Below, piece after piece: positions 1 to 8,628 of a DNA stretch of 64,000 bases. The position numbers were made by a program, and so were the translations under genes. The notes under the pieces were generated by a model. It saw only the letters and a program-made list of their open reading frames with translations, had not been told where the DNA came from and did not search any database. Source of the stretch: Dyadobacter sp. CY326 (GTDB lineage: Bacteria > Bacteroidota > Bacteroidia > Cytophagales > Spirosomataceae); assembly GCF_021390515.1 (NCBI RefSeq), contig NZ_JAJUXI010000009.1:186001-250000 (forward strand), read 5' to 3'. The first letter of the stretch is position 1, and each line of letters starts with the position of its first letter.

Positions 1-1056
1 ATGGTGGCCGCCCCGACATTCAGTCTGCCCGAGGTAATTGGTGGTGGCCGCAACTGGGATTACCGCTTTACTTGGATCAGGGACGCGGCGTTTACAATGT
101 ATGCGTTTCTAAGGCTCGGATATACGGAAGAAGCAACGGCATTTCTGGAATGGATTCACGACCGCTGCCAGGCAGACAAGCTTTATCTCATGTATACGAT
201 TGACGGCGGGCATGACATGGAAGAGAAGGAAGTAGCGAATTTGAGCGGTTATCAAAATTCAAAACCCGTCCGGATCGGAAACGGGGCGCAGGATCAGAAT
301 CAGCTTGACATCTATGGCGAACTCATCGACACGATTTACATTTATAACAGACAGCATTCAGCGATCACTTTTGAGTTTTGGGAAACCATTGTGAAACAGG
401 TAAATGTGGTCGTTGAAAGGTGGGACACGGCTGATCACGGGATCTGGGAGATCCGCAACACCGAAAAAAACTTCCTGCACAGTCGGCTTATGTGCTGGGT
501 TGCGATGGACCGTGCGATCAAGATTGGTCAGCACCGATCGTTTCCTTTTCCCGAAAATGAGTGGAAACAAGTGCGTGACGCCATTTATAAAGACATTTAT
601 GAAAACTTCTGGAATGATAAAATAGGTGCGTGGGTGCAATACAAAGGTGCCGATGTCGTCGACGCTAGCGTTTTGCTTATGTCGCTCATGCATTTCATCG
701 CACCCCACGAACCCCGCTGGCTCTCGACATTGAAAGTTGTGGAAGAACAGCTTGGTGTAGACGTGCTTTTATATCGTTACAAAAATGGCGAAGAATCATT
801 CGACGGCCTAGCCGGCGAAGAAGGCACATTCAATATGTGCTCGTTCTGGTACATTGAATCTCTTGCCAAAAGCGGGGAAGTCGCAAAAGCGCTCGACAGT
901 TTTGAGAAAATGAATGGATATGCCAACCATTTGGGCTTGTTCAGCGAACAAATCGGCCACAGGGCCGAGCACCTCGGCAACTTCCCGCAAGCGTTCACGC
1001 ATTTGGCATTGATCAGCGCTGCATTAGAAATTGACAAGCAACTCGACAGGCAGTAA
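1..1056 (+). CDS. Glycoside hydrolase family 15 protein, 5'-truncated by window edge
   Basis: The reading frame is open from the first base, so the N-terminal part is missing; GH15 enzymes are usually about 600 residues and 351 remain. What is left is the (alpha/alpha)6-barrel catalytic part. It carries the family signatures GGRNWDYRFTWIRDAAF near the start, GEEGTFNMCSFW around residue 270 and GLFSEQIG near 313, the last two holding the glutamates expected as catalytic acid and base. Members hydrolyse alpha-glucosidic bonds (glucoamylase, glucodextranase or trehalase); the substrate cannot be told from sequence alone. The first ATG seen is internal, not the real start. The next gene follows after about 120 bp. 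Confidence 0.9.
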   Translation: MVAAPTFSLPEVIGGGRNWDYRFTWIRDAAFTMYAFLRLGYTEEATAFLEWIHDRCQADKLYLMYTIDGGHDMEEKEVANLSGYQNSKPVRIGNGAQDQNQLDIYGELIDTIYIYNRQHSAITFEFWETIVKQVNVVVERWDTADHGIWEIRNTEKNFLHSRLMCWVAMDRAIKIGQHRSFPFPENEWKQVRDAIYKDIYENFWNDKIGAWVQYKGADVVDASVLLMSLMHFIAPHEPRWLSTLKVVEEQLGVDVLLYRYKNGEESFDGLAGEEGTFNMCSFWYIESLAKSGEVAKALDSFEKMNGYANHLGLFSEQIGHRAEHLGNFPQAFTHLALISAALEIDKQLDRQ

Positions 1057-1178
1057 GCAAAAGGAGATAACCGTTCGCTGTTTCGTTCCCACCGCTTATT
1101 CATTGGTTAGGGATAACCTTTGCGGCATAATCTAGTATTGTGCCGTTAAATCCATCTCTAATCTAAAAACTGTTTGCT

Positions 1179-2057
1179 ATGAAAAGCTTGTTAAAACAAA
1201 CCGCATTAATGGTCAGTCTTTCTGCCGGTTTAATGTTAGTGTCTTGTCAAAATGAAAGTTTGCTGCCCGCTCCTCAACAGCCTTCGGGCAATGATACGGG
1301 TGCTCGTATAGCAGGAATTCCAGCAACTGCGCCTTCGTTAAAGCTCGTGAAGCATGGTGATGAAGTGTTAATTTACTATCCCGACGGTCGGTTAAAAGAA
1401 GTGCAATACACAAATAGCGCCCAGGATTATGGGGTCAAATCATTGCGTGTGGAATATAAATACGGCGCCGATTGGACCGACTGGGTTGTAGCGACACGAT
1501 ATGAAGGCACTTTTAAAAAGCGGGAAATGAAATGGCGTATCGAGAATGGAAAAGCAACGGAATTACAAACAGCGCATTACAAAATCGGGTCCGGTGGATC
1601 GCCGTATTTGTATACCAATGCTAAGTTTGAATACAATGCCAAGCAGCAACTCATAAAAGTTATCAGTGCAACTCCGGAGAAGTCCGTGATAACATTTTCA
1701 TATGACGGTTTGGGCAATGTTACCAAACATCTGACAACACATGGAACTGGCAAGTCATTGACTGTGAGTGATTACAATGCATTTGAATATTCGGATTATG
1801 TCGGAGGATCACTTGATTTAGACAAAAATGGGATAATCAATACGATTGTGTTTGGTGCTGATGATTTACATCAGATAGGAGATCCGTATTTACCGATTTT
1901 TGGAAAATTCGGGACGAAACTGGTAAAGGTCAGACATACATCAGGTCCTACTTTCAAATTTGCCCACACATTTGATGCAAAAGGCAATGTCAAAACACAA
2001 AAAACCTGGTACTCAACTGGTGAGTTGCTCAAAGACAAAGCCTTCATTTATCGGTAA
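1179..2057 (+). CDS. Putative lipoprotein with YD-like repeats
   Basis: A 292-residue protein beginning with a lipoprotein signal peptide: Lys near the N-terminus, a hydrophobic stretch and the lipobox LVSC, with Cys at about residue 23. A membrane-anchored, probably periplasmic or surface location follows. The body has short beta-strand units of the kind FEYNAKQQL..TFSYDGLGNVTKH, resembling degenerate YD/RHS-like repeats seen in many Bacteroidota lipoproteins. No catalytic motif was recognised, so no function is assigned. It stands alone, and a strong hairpin terminator follows the stop codon. Confidence 0.75.
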   Translation: MKSLLKQTALMVSLSAGLMLVSCQNESLLPAPQQPSGNDTGARIAGIPATAPSLKLVKHGDEVLIYYPDGRLKEVQYTNSAQDYGVKSLRVEYKYGADWTDWVVATRYEGTFKKREMKWRIENGKATELQTAHYKIGSGGSPYLYTNAKFEYNAKQQLIKVISATPEKSVITFSYDGLGNVTKHLTTHGTGKSLTVSDYNAFEYSDYVGGSLDLDKNGIINTIVFGADDLHQIGDPYLPIFGKFGTKLVKVRHTSGPTFKFAHTFDAKGNVKTQKTWYSTGELLKDKAFIYR

Positions 2058-2473
2058 TCGGCAGTAATTAACATTGAAGAAAAGCCAGGCAATCCGTTGA
2101 GGTTGCCTGGCTTTGACCGGCCTGAGGCCTGCGAATAGTTGATCCGAATGTAACATTCGAACCAACGCTTAATTGGATTGGAAGCTGCTGCTAGTCTAAT
2201 TTTTATTGAGAATCCCAACTGGGAATTGGCAAGCCAGAATAACTCAAAAACAATCTTTCGGGCTTGTGGTCTCGTAGAATTGACAAGAAGCACCGCTTTG
2301 TGTATCAAATCTTTGAGCTGACTATAACTGTCTTCGTCATAGCCGCAAAGGAGCATTATGACGATAATTGACTTTGCAGCCTTCAAGCAAAGCGAAGACA
2401 GCTTACGTAATGCCTTCGCTAAATTTGCTATTTTAGCCTTATCAATTTGACTGCATCGCGCGGTGGCCATCAC
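2048..2473 (-). CDS. Doubtful hypothetical protein
   Basis: This 141-codon open frame fills the 436-bp gap between the lipoprotein gene and namZ. The first 90 residues look helical and basic with a hydrophobic patch. The C-terminal 30 residues are encoded by the terminator hairpin and the end of the neighbouring gene, which argues against a real C-terminus. No family was recognised. It may be a decayed gene or a chance frame; otherwise the gap holds only the terminator and presumably the namZ promoter. Confidence 0.2.
   Translation of the reverse strand: MMATARCSQIDKAKIANLAKALRKLSSLCLKAAKSIIVIMLLCGYDEDSYSQLKDLIHKAVLLVNSTRPQARKIVFELFWLANSQLGFSIKIRLAAASNPIKRWFECYIRINYSQASGRSKPGNLNGLPGFSSMLITADYR
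2081..2114 (+). terminator. Hairpin terminator after lipoprotein gene
   Basis: A perfect 12-bp inverted repeat (AAAGCCAGGCAA and its complement) encloses a 10-nt loop, 24 bp after the stop codon of the lipoprotein gene. The right arm ends in TTT only, so the U-tract is short; the left arm begins with A residues, so it could also work on the opposite strand. Confidence 0.7.
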
Positions 2474-2494
2474 TAAACTACAAACCGTCTGAAA

Positions 2495-3724
2495 ATGATA
2501 AGATTTAGTTTTATACTTTTTCTAATGCTGCTTGTGATCGGCAACATTGAATGTTCCGCACAAATTGCATCATCAGACCAGCACAGTTCCAGCAAGTCGG
2601 GAATTATCACAGGGGCGGATCAGACTGAAAAATATTTGCCTTATTTAAATGGAAAGCGCATCGGACTGGTTGCAAATCAGAGTTCCTTGATTGGTAAAAA
2701 AAGTATTGTAGACAGTTTATTGAGCCTTGGAAATCAGATTGTTAAGGTGTTTGGGCCGGAGCATGGTTTTAGAGGCAATGCGAGCAACGGAGCAGTGGTG
2801 AGCAATGAGACAGATGCTAAAACGGGCATTCCAATCATCTCTTTATACGGCAAAAATCAGAAACCCAATAAAGAACAGCTGGCGGATATCGACCTGATGG
2901 TTTTTGATATTCAGGATGTGGGCTGCCGTTATTATACCAATATCAACACGCTTGAATATGTGATGGAAGCTTGTGCAGAAAACAATAAAGAGCTCTTGAT
3001 TCTTGACAGGCCAAATCCAAACGCATATGTGGTTGATGGACCGGTGATGACGGATGATAAATTTAAATCTGCCATTGGGATCCATTATATTCCTATGACG
3101 CATGGGATGACGATCGGCGAATTTGCGCAATATCTTAACGGTGAAGGATATGTGAAAGAACAATGCAAACTGAATATCATTAAGGTTGCCAATTACAATC
3201 ATGATATGCCTTACACATTGCCGATAAATCCGTCACCCAATTTGAATACGCAGCAAGCCGTGATGCTTTTCCCGAGCTTGTGTATGTTTGAAGGAACGGC
3301 TATCAATGAAGGCCGGGGGACTTACATGCCATTTACTATTCTGGGGGCACCCGCATTGAAAGGCAAATATTCATTTTCGTACAAACCGGTAAGCATTCCC
3401 GGCATGAGTGAGAAACCCAATCACAAAGATTCTGTTTGCTATGGCCTCGACCTGCGCAAATATGACATTGAAAAGCTACGCGAAAGCCGGCAGATTAATT
3501 TATCGTGGTTGATTGAGCTGTACAATGCTTATCCGGACAAAGCCAATTTCTTCACTCCCGGCAGGGCCAACCAGGATATATCAGCATTTGATCTGCGCAT
3601 TGGCACCGACCAACTGAGAAAACAGATCATTGCTGGCGTTTCCGAAGCGGACATCAGAAAAAGCTGGGAGCCGGGATTGCAGAAGTTCAAGGCCGTACGG
3701 ATAAAATATCTCCTCTATCCGTGA
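2495..3724 (+). CDS. namZ: Exo-beta-N-acetylmuramidase NamZ family (DUF1343, GH171)
   Basis: The 409-residue protein has a signal peptide (cleavage near residue 22, after CSA) and then a DUF1343 domain. Recognisable blocks are GKRIGLVANQSS, VFGPEHGFRG, DLMVFDIQDVGCRYYT, LDRPNPN, MTHGMTIGEFA and NEGRGT. In Bacillus subtilis and Tannerella this family removes MurNAc from the non-reducing ends of peptidoglycan fragments. The signal peptide places the enzyme in the periplasm. The acyltransferase gene downstream overlaps its stop codon, suggesting translational coupling. A NagZ-amidase fusion at 20285 probably works in the same salvage route. The symbol rests on family membership. Confidence 0.88.
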   Translation: MIRFSFILFLMLLVIGNIECSAQIASSDQHSSSKSGIITGADQTEKYLPYLNGKRIGLVANQSSLIGKKSIVDSLLSLGNQIVKVFGPEHGFRGNASNGAVVSNETDAKTGIPIISLYGKNQKPNKEQLADIDLMVFDIQDVGCRYYTNINTLEYVMEACAENNKELLILDRPNPNAYVVDGPVMTDDKFKSAIGIHYIPMTHGMTIGEFAQYLNGEGYVKEQCKLNIIKVANYNHDMPYTLPINPSPNLNTQQAVMLFPSLCMFEGTAINEGRGTYMPFTILGAPALKGKYSFSYKPVSIPGMSEKPNHKDSVCYGLDLRKYDIEKLRESRQINLSWLIELYNAYPDKANFFTPGRANQDISAFDLRIGTDQLRKQIIAGVSEADIRKSWEPGLQKFKAVRIKYLLYP

Positions 3725-4839
3725 TGAACAACAATAATGACCTTGGTTCAAAACCACATTATCAAATCTTAGATGGCCTCCGGGGTGTCGCAGCCATCAT
3801 TGTGGTGTTCTTTCACCTTACTGAGCCCCTTGCCAGCAGCCGCTTTACCAATGTTGTAAATCACGGTTATCTGGCAGTGGATTTCTTCTTTTTGTTATCC
3901 GGCTTTGTAATTGGTTATGCATATGACGACAGGCGGGACAAATTAACGATCGGCGGCTTTCTTCGTCGCCGGTTTGTGCGGCTACAACCACTCGTTATAC
4001 TCGGCATGACGCTCGGCGCCATCGGCTTTTACTTTACAGACTCGACAATCTGGCCGCTCATTCACACAGTTCCCGTATGGAAGCTGATCGTGGTCATGCT
4101 AATCGGATGGACGCTTCTGCCCGTCCCGCTTTCGATGGATATCCGTGGCTGGTTCGAAATGCATCCGCTCAATAGTGTCGGCTGGTCATTGTTTTTCGAG
4201 TATATAGCCAACATTCTTTACGCATTGGGAATGAGGAAATTGTCAAATAAAGCATTAGCCGTTGTTGTAGCACTAGCTGGCCTGGCGCTTTTGCATTTGG
4301 CTTTAACCAGCGCGAACGGAGACGTCACCGGTGGCTGGACATTGAATGCCGAACACATGCGCATTGGGATCACGCGCACAATATTTCCGTTTTTTGCGGG
4401 TTTGCTTTTGTCGCGGACAGCACGGCCAATTTATATCAAAAATGCTTTCTTATGGTGTGGCATCCTGGTCGCGGTTGTTCTGGTAATGCCAAGAATCGGC
4501 GGTGTAGAGCACCTCTGGATGAACGGTTTGTACGAGGCTTTTTGCATCATCATTGTCTTTCCACTCATTGTTTATATCGGCGCAAGTGGTGTGGTCCGTG
4601 GGCAAACAGAAGAGAAAATTTGCAAGTTTCTGGGCGACATTTCTTATCCTTTATACATGACGCATTATGTGCTCGTCTATTTTTACGTCGCCTGGGTAAG
4701 CAATCACAAGGGCATCTCGCTATGGCAAGCTTCGCCATACGCACTGCTCACATTTACAGGAGCCATTGCGCTGGCTTATGCAAGTTTAAAGTTGTTCGAT
4801 GAGCCAGTTAGAGCCTGGTTAGGGAAGAAGCTGCGTTAG
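3724..4839 (+). CDS. Acyltransferase family 3 membrane protein
   Basis: This is an integral membrane protein of about 371 residues with roughly ten hydrophobic segments. It opens with the family-3 signature ILDGLRGVAAIIVVFFH (catalytic His) and later has RRRFVRLQPL. Such enzymes (OafA/YrhL-like) transfer acetyl or other acyl groups to sugars of lipopolysaccharide, peptidoglycan or exported glycans. ATG at 3724 shares its A with the TGA stop of namZ, the classic coupled arrangement; a GTG one codon earlier is possible but less likely. The coupling suggests that its substrate is also a cell-wall sugar, which is inference. Confidence 0.88.
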   Translation: MNNNNDLGSKPHYQILDGLRGVAAIIVVFFHLTEPLASSRFTNVVNHGYLAVDFFFLLSGFVIGYAYDDRRDKLTIGGFLRRRFVRLQPLVILGMTLGAIGFYFTDSTIWPLIHTVPVWKLIVVMLIGWTLLPVPLSMDIRGWFEMHPLNSVGWSLFFEYIANILYALGMRKLSNKALAVVVALAGLALLHLALTSANGDVTGGWTLNAEHMRIGITRTIFPFFAGLLLSRTARPIYIKNAFLWCGILVAVVLVMPRIGGVEHLWMNGLYEAFCIIIVFPLIVYIGASGVVRGQTEEKICKFLGDISYPLYMTHYVLVYFYVAWVSNHKGISLWQASPYALLTFTGAIALAYASLKLFDEPVRAWLGKKLR

Positions 4840-4960
4840 TGAAGAGGAAAGTCAGCGTGCCAGCATTCTGTCCGGTAACTTACACTGCAATGCGCGTAAA
4901 TTATCCGGAAACTTCCCGACGGATTTATATAAATTGCCTTTTCAAAAAAATACTTTCTGC

Positions 4961-5380
4961 ATGACTAATGCTAGCTCCAACCCGAAGATCCACGAAGGTC
5001 GCAATCTGAAACGCTTCCGCGAAATGCTTGGGATCAAGCAAGATTTTCTGGCTTTCGAACTCGGCGACGATTGGAATCAGCAAAAGGTTTCTTTACTAGA
5101 ACAAAGAGAAAAAATCGATTCAGACATTTTAGAGCAGGTTTCGGCCATACTTAAAATTCCGGCTGAGGCTATTCGGAATTTTGATGAAGAAAGGGCGATT
5201 AATAACATATCCTGTAACTTCTCAGATAATGCTGTCAATAATAACGCTTTGAACATTCAGCACATCAACCCAATCGACAAGATTATTCAGCTGCATGAAG
5301 AAAAAATTGTGTTGTATGAGCGGATGTTGAAGGAGAAGGACGAGATGATGGAGCGTTTGGAGCGGTTGATTCGGGGGTAG
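4961..5380 (+). CDS. XRE-like helix-turn-helix regulator with C-terminal coiled coil
   Basis: A protein of about 139 residues. Residues 10-60 form an HTH of the kind NLKRFREMLGIKQDFLAFEL..QQKVSLLEQ, followed by a 'LEQVSAILKIPAEAI' helix. An Asn-rich linker leads to a C-terminal amphipathic helix rich in Glu/Lys (KIVLYERMLKEKDEMMERLERL) that should form a coiled-coil dimer. ATG at 4961 begins just before the conserved part; an upstream TTG is less likely. It is presumably a DNA-binding regulator. The target is unknown, and the neighbour on the opposite strand is a restriction-like nuclease gene. Confidence 0.8.
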   Translation: MTNASSNPKIHEGRNLKRFREMLGIKQDFLAFELGDDWNQQKVSLLEQREKIDSDILEQVSAILKIPAEAIRNFDEERAINNISCNFSDNAVNNNALNIQHINPIDKIIQLHEEKIVLYERMLKEKDEMMERLERLIRG

Positions 5381-5493
5381 GGAGGTTTGAGATTCCAACT
5401 CAAAGAGAAGATTAGTAGGGTAATCATTTTGATGTTATCTATAACGACTAAGTTAAAGAATAACTGAAAAGAGATTACCCTAAGCATAACCTA

Positions 5494-6594
5494 TTATGCC
5501 TTAGAAGTAGCTTTTTGTTCAAGATAGAAATTAATTGTCCTATCTAACTCTTTTCCGAAATTGTAAATATCGTCCAAGCTTTTTATCTCAATTTTGGATT
5601 CCTTCTTTTCAGCATCAAAAAGGCCTAAGTATTTCTTCGTTGTGCCATTCAGGTAAAGCCTGCAAATTGGTCTGCGATTATTATCATCTAAAAATACTGC
5701 AAAATAAGATAGTGCATCCCTATGAGTAATTCGATTAGCGGGCACTTTCTTTCTCAACATGGCTCTAATAATATAATATCCTTCCATCTCGTCAGGCGTA
5801 GTAACTACTTCCTTATCCTTTTCAGCAGGAGAATTTGCATGAGTTAACTCTCCAGGTGCTGGCTGTTCTGGAATAGGCGAATCCGGGTTGGTGATGGCTG
5901 ATTTAAGTCGATCATTTATAGTGTCGTTAATGATGTTTGTGATGGTTCTTTTCACCAAAGTTCGAAATGCGTCAACCACTTTTGCAGTCATCAAAGAAGG
6001 ATAAACCTGCTTCGCAAAATACTTCACAAACTCATCGTTCGGCTCGACGAACTCTTGGTTTATCAGATGCCTAATCTCGCTTATATATTTCAGCTCGCTG
6101 GCGGATTGATAAATACTGTCTACATCAAAATAAGCTTTGTGAAATTCTTTTAACTGTTCGACTTGTCCGTCTTTTATTTCTTCGATATTAAATTCTAGAA
6201 ATGGTTTTTCATCCATTTTATTTGGTTCAACAAGGTCTGTGTAAAATCTAAATATCAGACCATTTGTTAGCATAGAAAATTTAGCCTTTGAGACATGAAA
6301 ATATCTCAAAAGCTGTCCATCATGAATGTCCAGTTTTTGCTTCCAGTGTTTACATTCAACTAGAATGATCGGAGATCCATCACGAAAGATAGCATAATCA
6401 ATCTTTTCTCCTTTTTTAATACCGATATCACAGATAAATTCTGGCACAACTTCGATGGGATTGAAGACATCATAACCCAAAATTTGAAGGAACGGCATGA
6501 TAAATGCATTTTTGGTTGCTTCCTCGGTATGAATGTTATCTTTCATTTTGGAAACCCGGTCGCTGAACTGTTTGATCTGATCTTTGAAGTCCAT
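5494..6594 (-). CDS. Stand-alone type I restriction HsdR N-terminal-like nuclease domain protein
   Basis: This 366-residue protein carries an HSDR_N-like PDDEXK core in residues 10-130: NAFIMPFLQILGYDVFNP, then EVVPEFICDIGIKKGEKIDYAI (Asp), then SPIILVECKHW (E-x-K), and a later Gln-containing GQLLRYF. No helicase motor follows, unlike a true HsdR. The C-terminal part has a small beta-rich domain (residues 270-360). ATG at 6594 begins at the conserved MDFKDQI; a longer upstream frame is open but reads as low-complexity extension. Similar stand-alone proteins are common in Bacteroidota with unclear roles, possibly defence-related. No methylase or specificity subunit is adjacent. Confidence 0.82.
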   Translation of the reverse strand: MDFKDQIKQFSDRVSKMKDNIHTEEATKNAFIMPFLQILGYDVFNPIEVVPEFICDIGIKKGEKIDYAIFRDGSPIILVECKHWKQKLDIHDGQLLRYFHVSKAKFSMLTNGLIFRFYTDLVEPNKMDEKPFLEFNIEEIKDGQVEQLKEFHKAYFDVDSIYQSASELKYISEIRHLINQEFVEPNDEFVKYFAKQVYPSLMTAKVVDAFRTLVKRTITNIINDTINDRLKSAITNPDSPIPEQPAPGELTHANSPAEKDKEVVTTPDEMEGYYIIRAMLRKKVPANRITHRDALSYFAVFLDDNNRRPICRLYLNGTTKKYLGLFDAEKKESKIEIKSLDDIYNFGKELDRTINFYLEQKATSKA

Positions 6595-6760
6595 GATTTG
6601 AGAAGGTTTAATTCGCTTTATGTAGAAAGTATTCGACGTCCAAAACATACTTAGGATGAATTTGAAACGCTGCCTTGGTTGCATTTCGTTTTTCTCCCGA
6701 GCGGCCGCTCTGCGGCAGGGGTATGAAATGTTTTTAGAATTCTTACAGCTTAAATAAAAC

Positions 6761-6792
6761 AAAAAAAGCGCCAATCTTGCGAAAGGCGCCTT
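6761..6792 (-). terminator. Rho-independent terminator of tRNA-Arg
   Basis: Read on the minus strand, GGCGCC is followed by a 12-nt loop, GGCGC and a run of seven T, directly behind the tRNA gene. Confidence 0.75.
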
Positions 6793-6797
6793 AGTAG

Positions 6798-6871
6798 TGG
6801 TCTCGTAGGGATTCGAACCCCAAACCTCCTGATCCGTAGTCAGGTGCTCTATCCAATTGAGCTACGAAACC
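6798..6871 (-). tRNA. tRNA-Arg (anticodon ACG)
   Basis: The 74-nt gene folds as a normal cloverleaf on the minus strand. The acceptor GGTTTCG pairs with CGAGACC, the anticodon stem CCTGA/TCAGG holds loop CTACGGA (anticodon ACG, read as inosine after TadA action), and the T-arm loop is TTCGAAT. CCA is not encoded. The tadA gene that would modify it lies at 27887. Confidence 0.96.
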
Positions 6872-7002
6872 TTAATATTTCCAAATTCATTTTTGGCGGC
6901 TGATGCTTTGCCATATCCTGAATTGGACTGCAAAGATAGGAAATGAGGTTGTTTGCAGCAAATTGTTCGGGTGAAAAGTTAGGAAAAAGTTTTTATTTCA
7001 TC

Positions 7003-7782
7003 TCATCGCCCCTGAAAATCAGGGGCTTTCTTTTGCAGAAATGATGTAATCCCTTCGCGGGCATCGGCGGTGTTGAAGAGTTTTTCCTGATTTATTAACT
7101 CCAATTCCTGCATTTGAGCCAGATCGGAGTGGAAGGATTGGTTGAAAACCTGCTTCATCGCGCCAATTGCTTTTGTGGGGGCTGAGCGATAATAGGCAAC
7201 TGCTTTATCAACCGCATTGTCCAGTTCACTCGGAGGGACGGACTGGCTGATTAATCCAATGCTGGCCGCTTCCGGGGCGTAAACTTTACGGCCTGTCGAA
7301 GCGATCTCGAATGCTTTTGCCATGCCAACCAGGCGCGGCAAAAAGAAGGTGGCGCCGGCGTCTGGCATTAAGCCGATTTGAACAAAAAGTAAACTTAAAT
7401 AGGCGTCTTCCCGGGCGATGACAAGGTCACAAGCGAGGGCTAGGGAACATCCTGCACCCACTGCCAGACCATTGAGCCGGCACACAACAGGCTTCGGGAC
7501 AGTCCTGATGGCCTGGATCATTGGGTTATAATATTCTCTCAAAATTTCACCGGCGGTTTTTCCCGAATTTGAAACATCTTTAAGGTCGGCGCCGGAACAG
7601 AATGCTTTTTCGCCAGCTCCCGTGATCACGATAACACGCACATTATCATCACTTTCAGCTGCTTTTACAGCAATGGTGATTTCGTTGATTAAAGCCGGGC
7701 TCAATGCGTGGTAAACTTGCGGCCTGTTCAATGTGATCCGTGCGACGCCATTGGTGTTTTCGAAAAGAATGTGTTGATACAT
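7003..7782 (-). CDS. Enoyl-CoA hydratase/isomerase, PaaG-like
   Basis: A full-length (259 aa) crotonase-fold enzyme. It has the CoA/oxyanion-hole blocks AFCSGADLKDV (near 64-74) and NGLAVGAGCSLALACDLVIA (near 107-126). The later block IGLMPDAGATFFLPRLVG carries an Asp as in PaaG-type epoxy-acyl-CoA isomerases, rather than the Glu of classic hydratases. It acts on acyl-CoA esters in the cytoplasm; the exact substrate is uncertain because no other phenylacetate genes are nearby. It lies 16 bp downstream of the PAP2-like gene on the same strand, so they are probably co-transcribed. Confidence 0.88.
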   Translation of the reverse strand: MYQHILFENTNGVARITLNRPQVYHALSPALINEITIAVKAAESDDNVRVIVITGAGEKAFCSGADLKDVSNSGKTAGEILREYYNPMIQAIRTVPKPVVCRLNGLAVGAGCSLALACDLVIAREDAYLSLLFVQIGLMPDAGATFFLPRLVGMAKAFEIASTGRKVYAPEAASIGLISQSVPPSELDNAVDKAVAYYRSAPTKAIGAMKQVFNQSFHSDLAQMQELELINQEKLFNTADAREGITSFLQKKAPDFQGR

Positions 7783-7798
7783 TGCGATCTGGTTTTGA

Positions 7799-8515
7799 TC
7801 AAAAGAAGAAATAAACCGTCAGGCTACTCACCATAATGCCGCTAAGAAAGCCGACGAAGATTTGAGCTGGCGTGTGTGCATTTAAATGCAGTCTCGCGCT
7901 TAGCAGCCAGCCCGCAATCAACAAGGTAACGATAAGTGGACCAAGCAATTGCGCTTCGTCATTGCGCATAAGCAGACAGGTTATCATCCCAATTGTTCCG
8001 CCGATTCCGGTTGCGTGCGCGCTGATTTTCCAAAACAAACTAACCACCGTAACAACTAATAATGAGACAGTCGCACCGCCCAGGATAAATGAAATTTGAG
8101 GGGCCATTTCGCTGATAGGCTGCAATTGCCAGCCAAATAAATAGGTGGCAAGCGCATATATAATGATGCAGGCCAGATACGGCAGTCTGCGCTCGGCGAG
8201 GTCGTCCACATGCATGGTGCTGATGATGCCCATTTTTTGAAAATAATAAACAACAAGCGAGGGGGCTATGAATGTGTTCAGGAATAATAGCAGCAGCAAA
8301 CTACCCAAAGCAGGCAATTCAAACGCGCTGACGCCGACCAGATCGGGCGAAAAGATAAATAATAAGGCAAAAAGATAACTCGTGAGAATCAGCGGATGAA
8401 ACACAACTGATAATATGAGCGCGATTCGATTGTTCAAGGCAATAGTCTTTAATCCGAAAGTAAACGATAAAATTAAGGCGAAAACGGCTCTGTACAACAC
8501 CCGGTTCCCAAGCAA
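7799..8515 (-). CDS. PAP2-like phosphatase superfamily membrane protein
   Basis: The 238-residue protein has about seven membrane segments. In the C-terminal half KISAHATGIGG and SARLHLNAHTPAQIFVGFLSG match the spacing of PAP2 motifs 2 and 3 (xSGH and SRxxxxxHxxxD), with both His residues kept. The motif-2 PSGH is altered to ISAH and the last Asp is replaced by Gln, so it may not be an active phosphatase. It is probably an inner-membrane lipid-phosphate enzyme or a relative. The N-terminal start is uncertain by a few codons. It is first in a likely two-gene operon with the crotonase gene. Confidence 0.7.
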   Translation of the reverse strand: MLGNRVLYRAVFALILSFTFGLKTIALNNRIALILSVVFHPLILTSYLFALLFIFSPDLVGVSAFELPALGSLLLLLFLNTFIAPSLVVYYFQKMGIISTMHVDDLAERRLPYLACIIIYALATYLFGWQLQPISEMAPQISFILGGATVSLLVVTVVSLFWKISAHATGIGGTIGMITCLLMRNDEAQLLGPLIVTLLIAGWLLSARLHLNAHTPAQIFVGFLSGIMVSSLTVYFFF

Positions 8516-8628
8516 AAGTAAGTTAGGGGCGCGGAATAGGTTTTCGTAGGGTAATTTGTAATTTTGCGCCTCATTCGGAAGGCCGGATTTACAAGCATTC
8601 AGTTAATTAAAGATTGAAATTTAGAAAA

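Noticed and set aside
4452..4802. 116-codon frame inside the acyltransferase gene
   Set aside because: Out-of-frame shadow of a gene with clear membrane-protein coding; Cys/Arg-rich and no start signal.
6595..6774. 60-codon N-terminal extension of the HsdR-N-like protein
   Set aside because: It lacks family similarity and begins next to the tRNA terminator; the conserved start is MDFKDQI.
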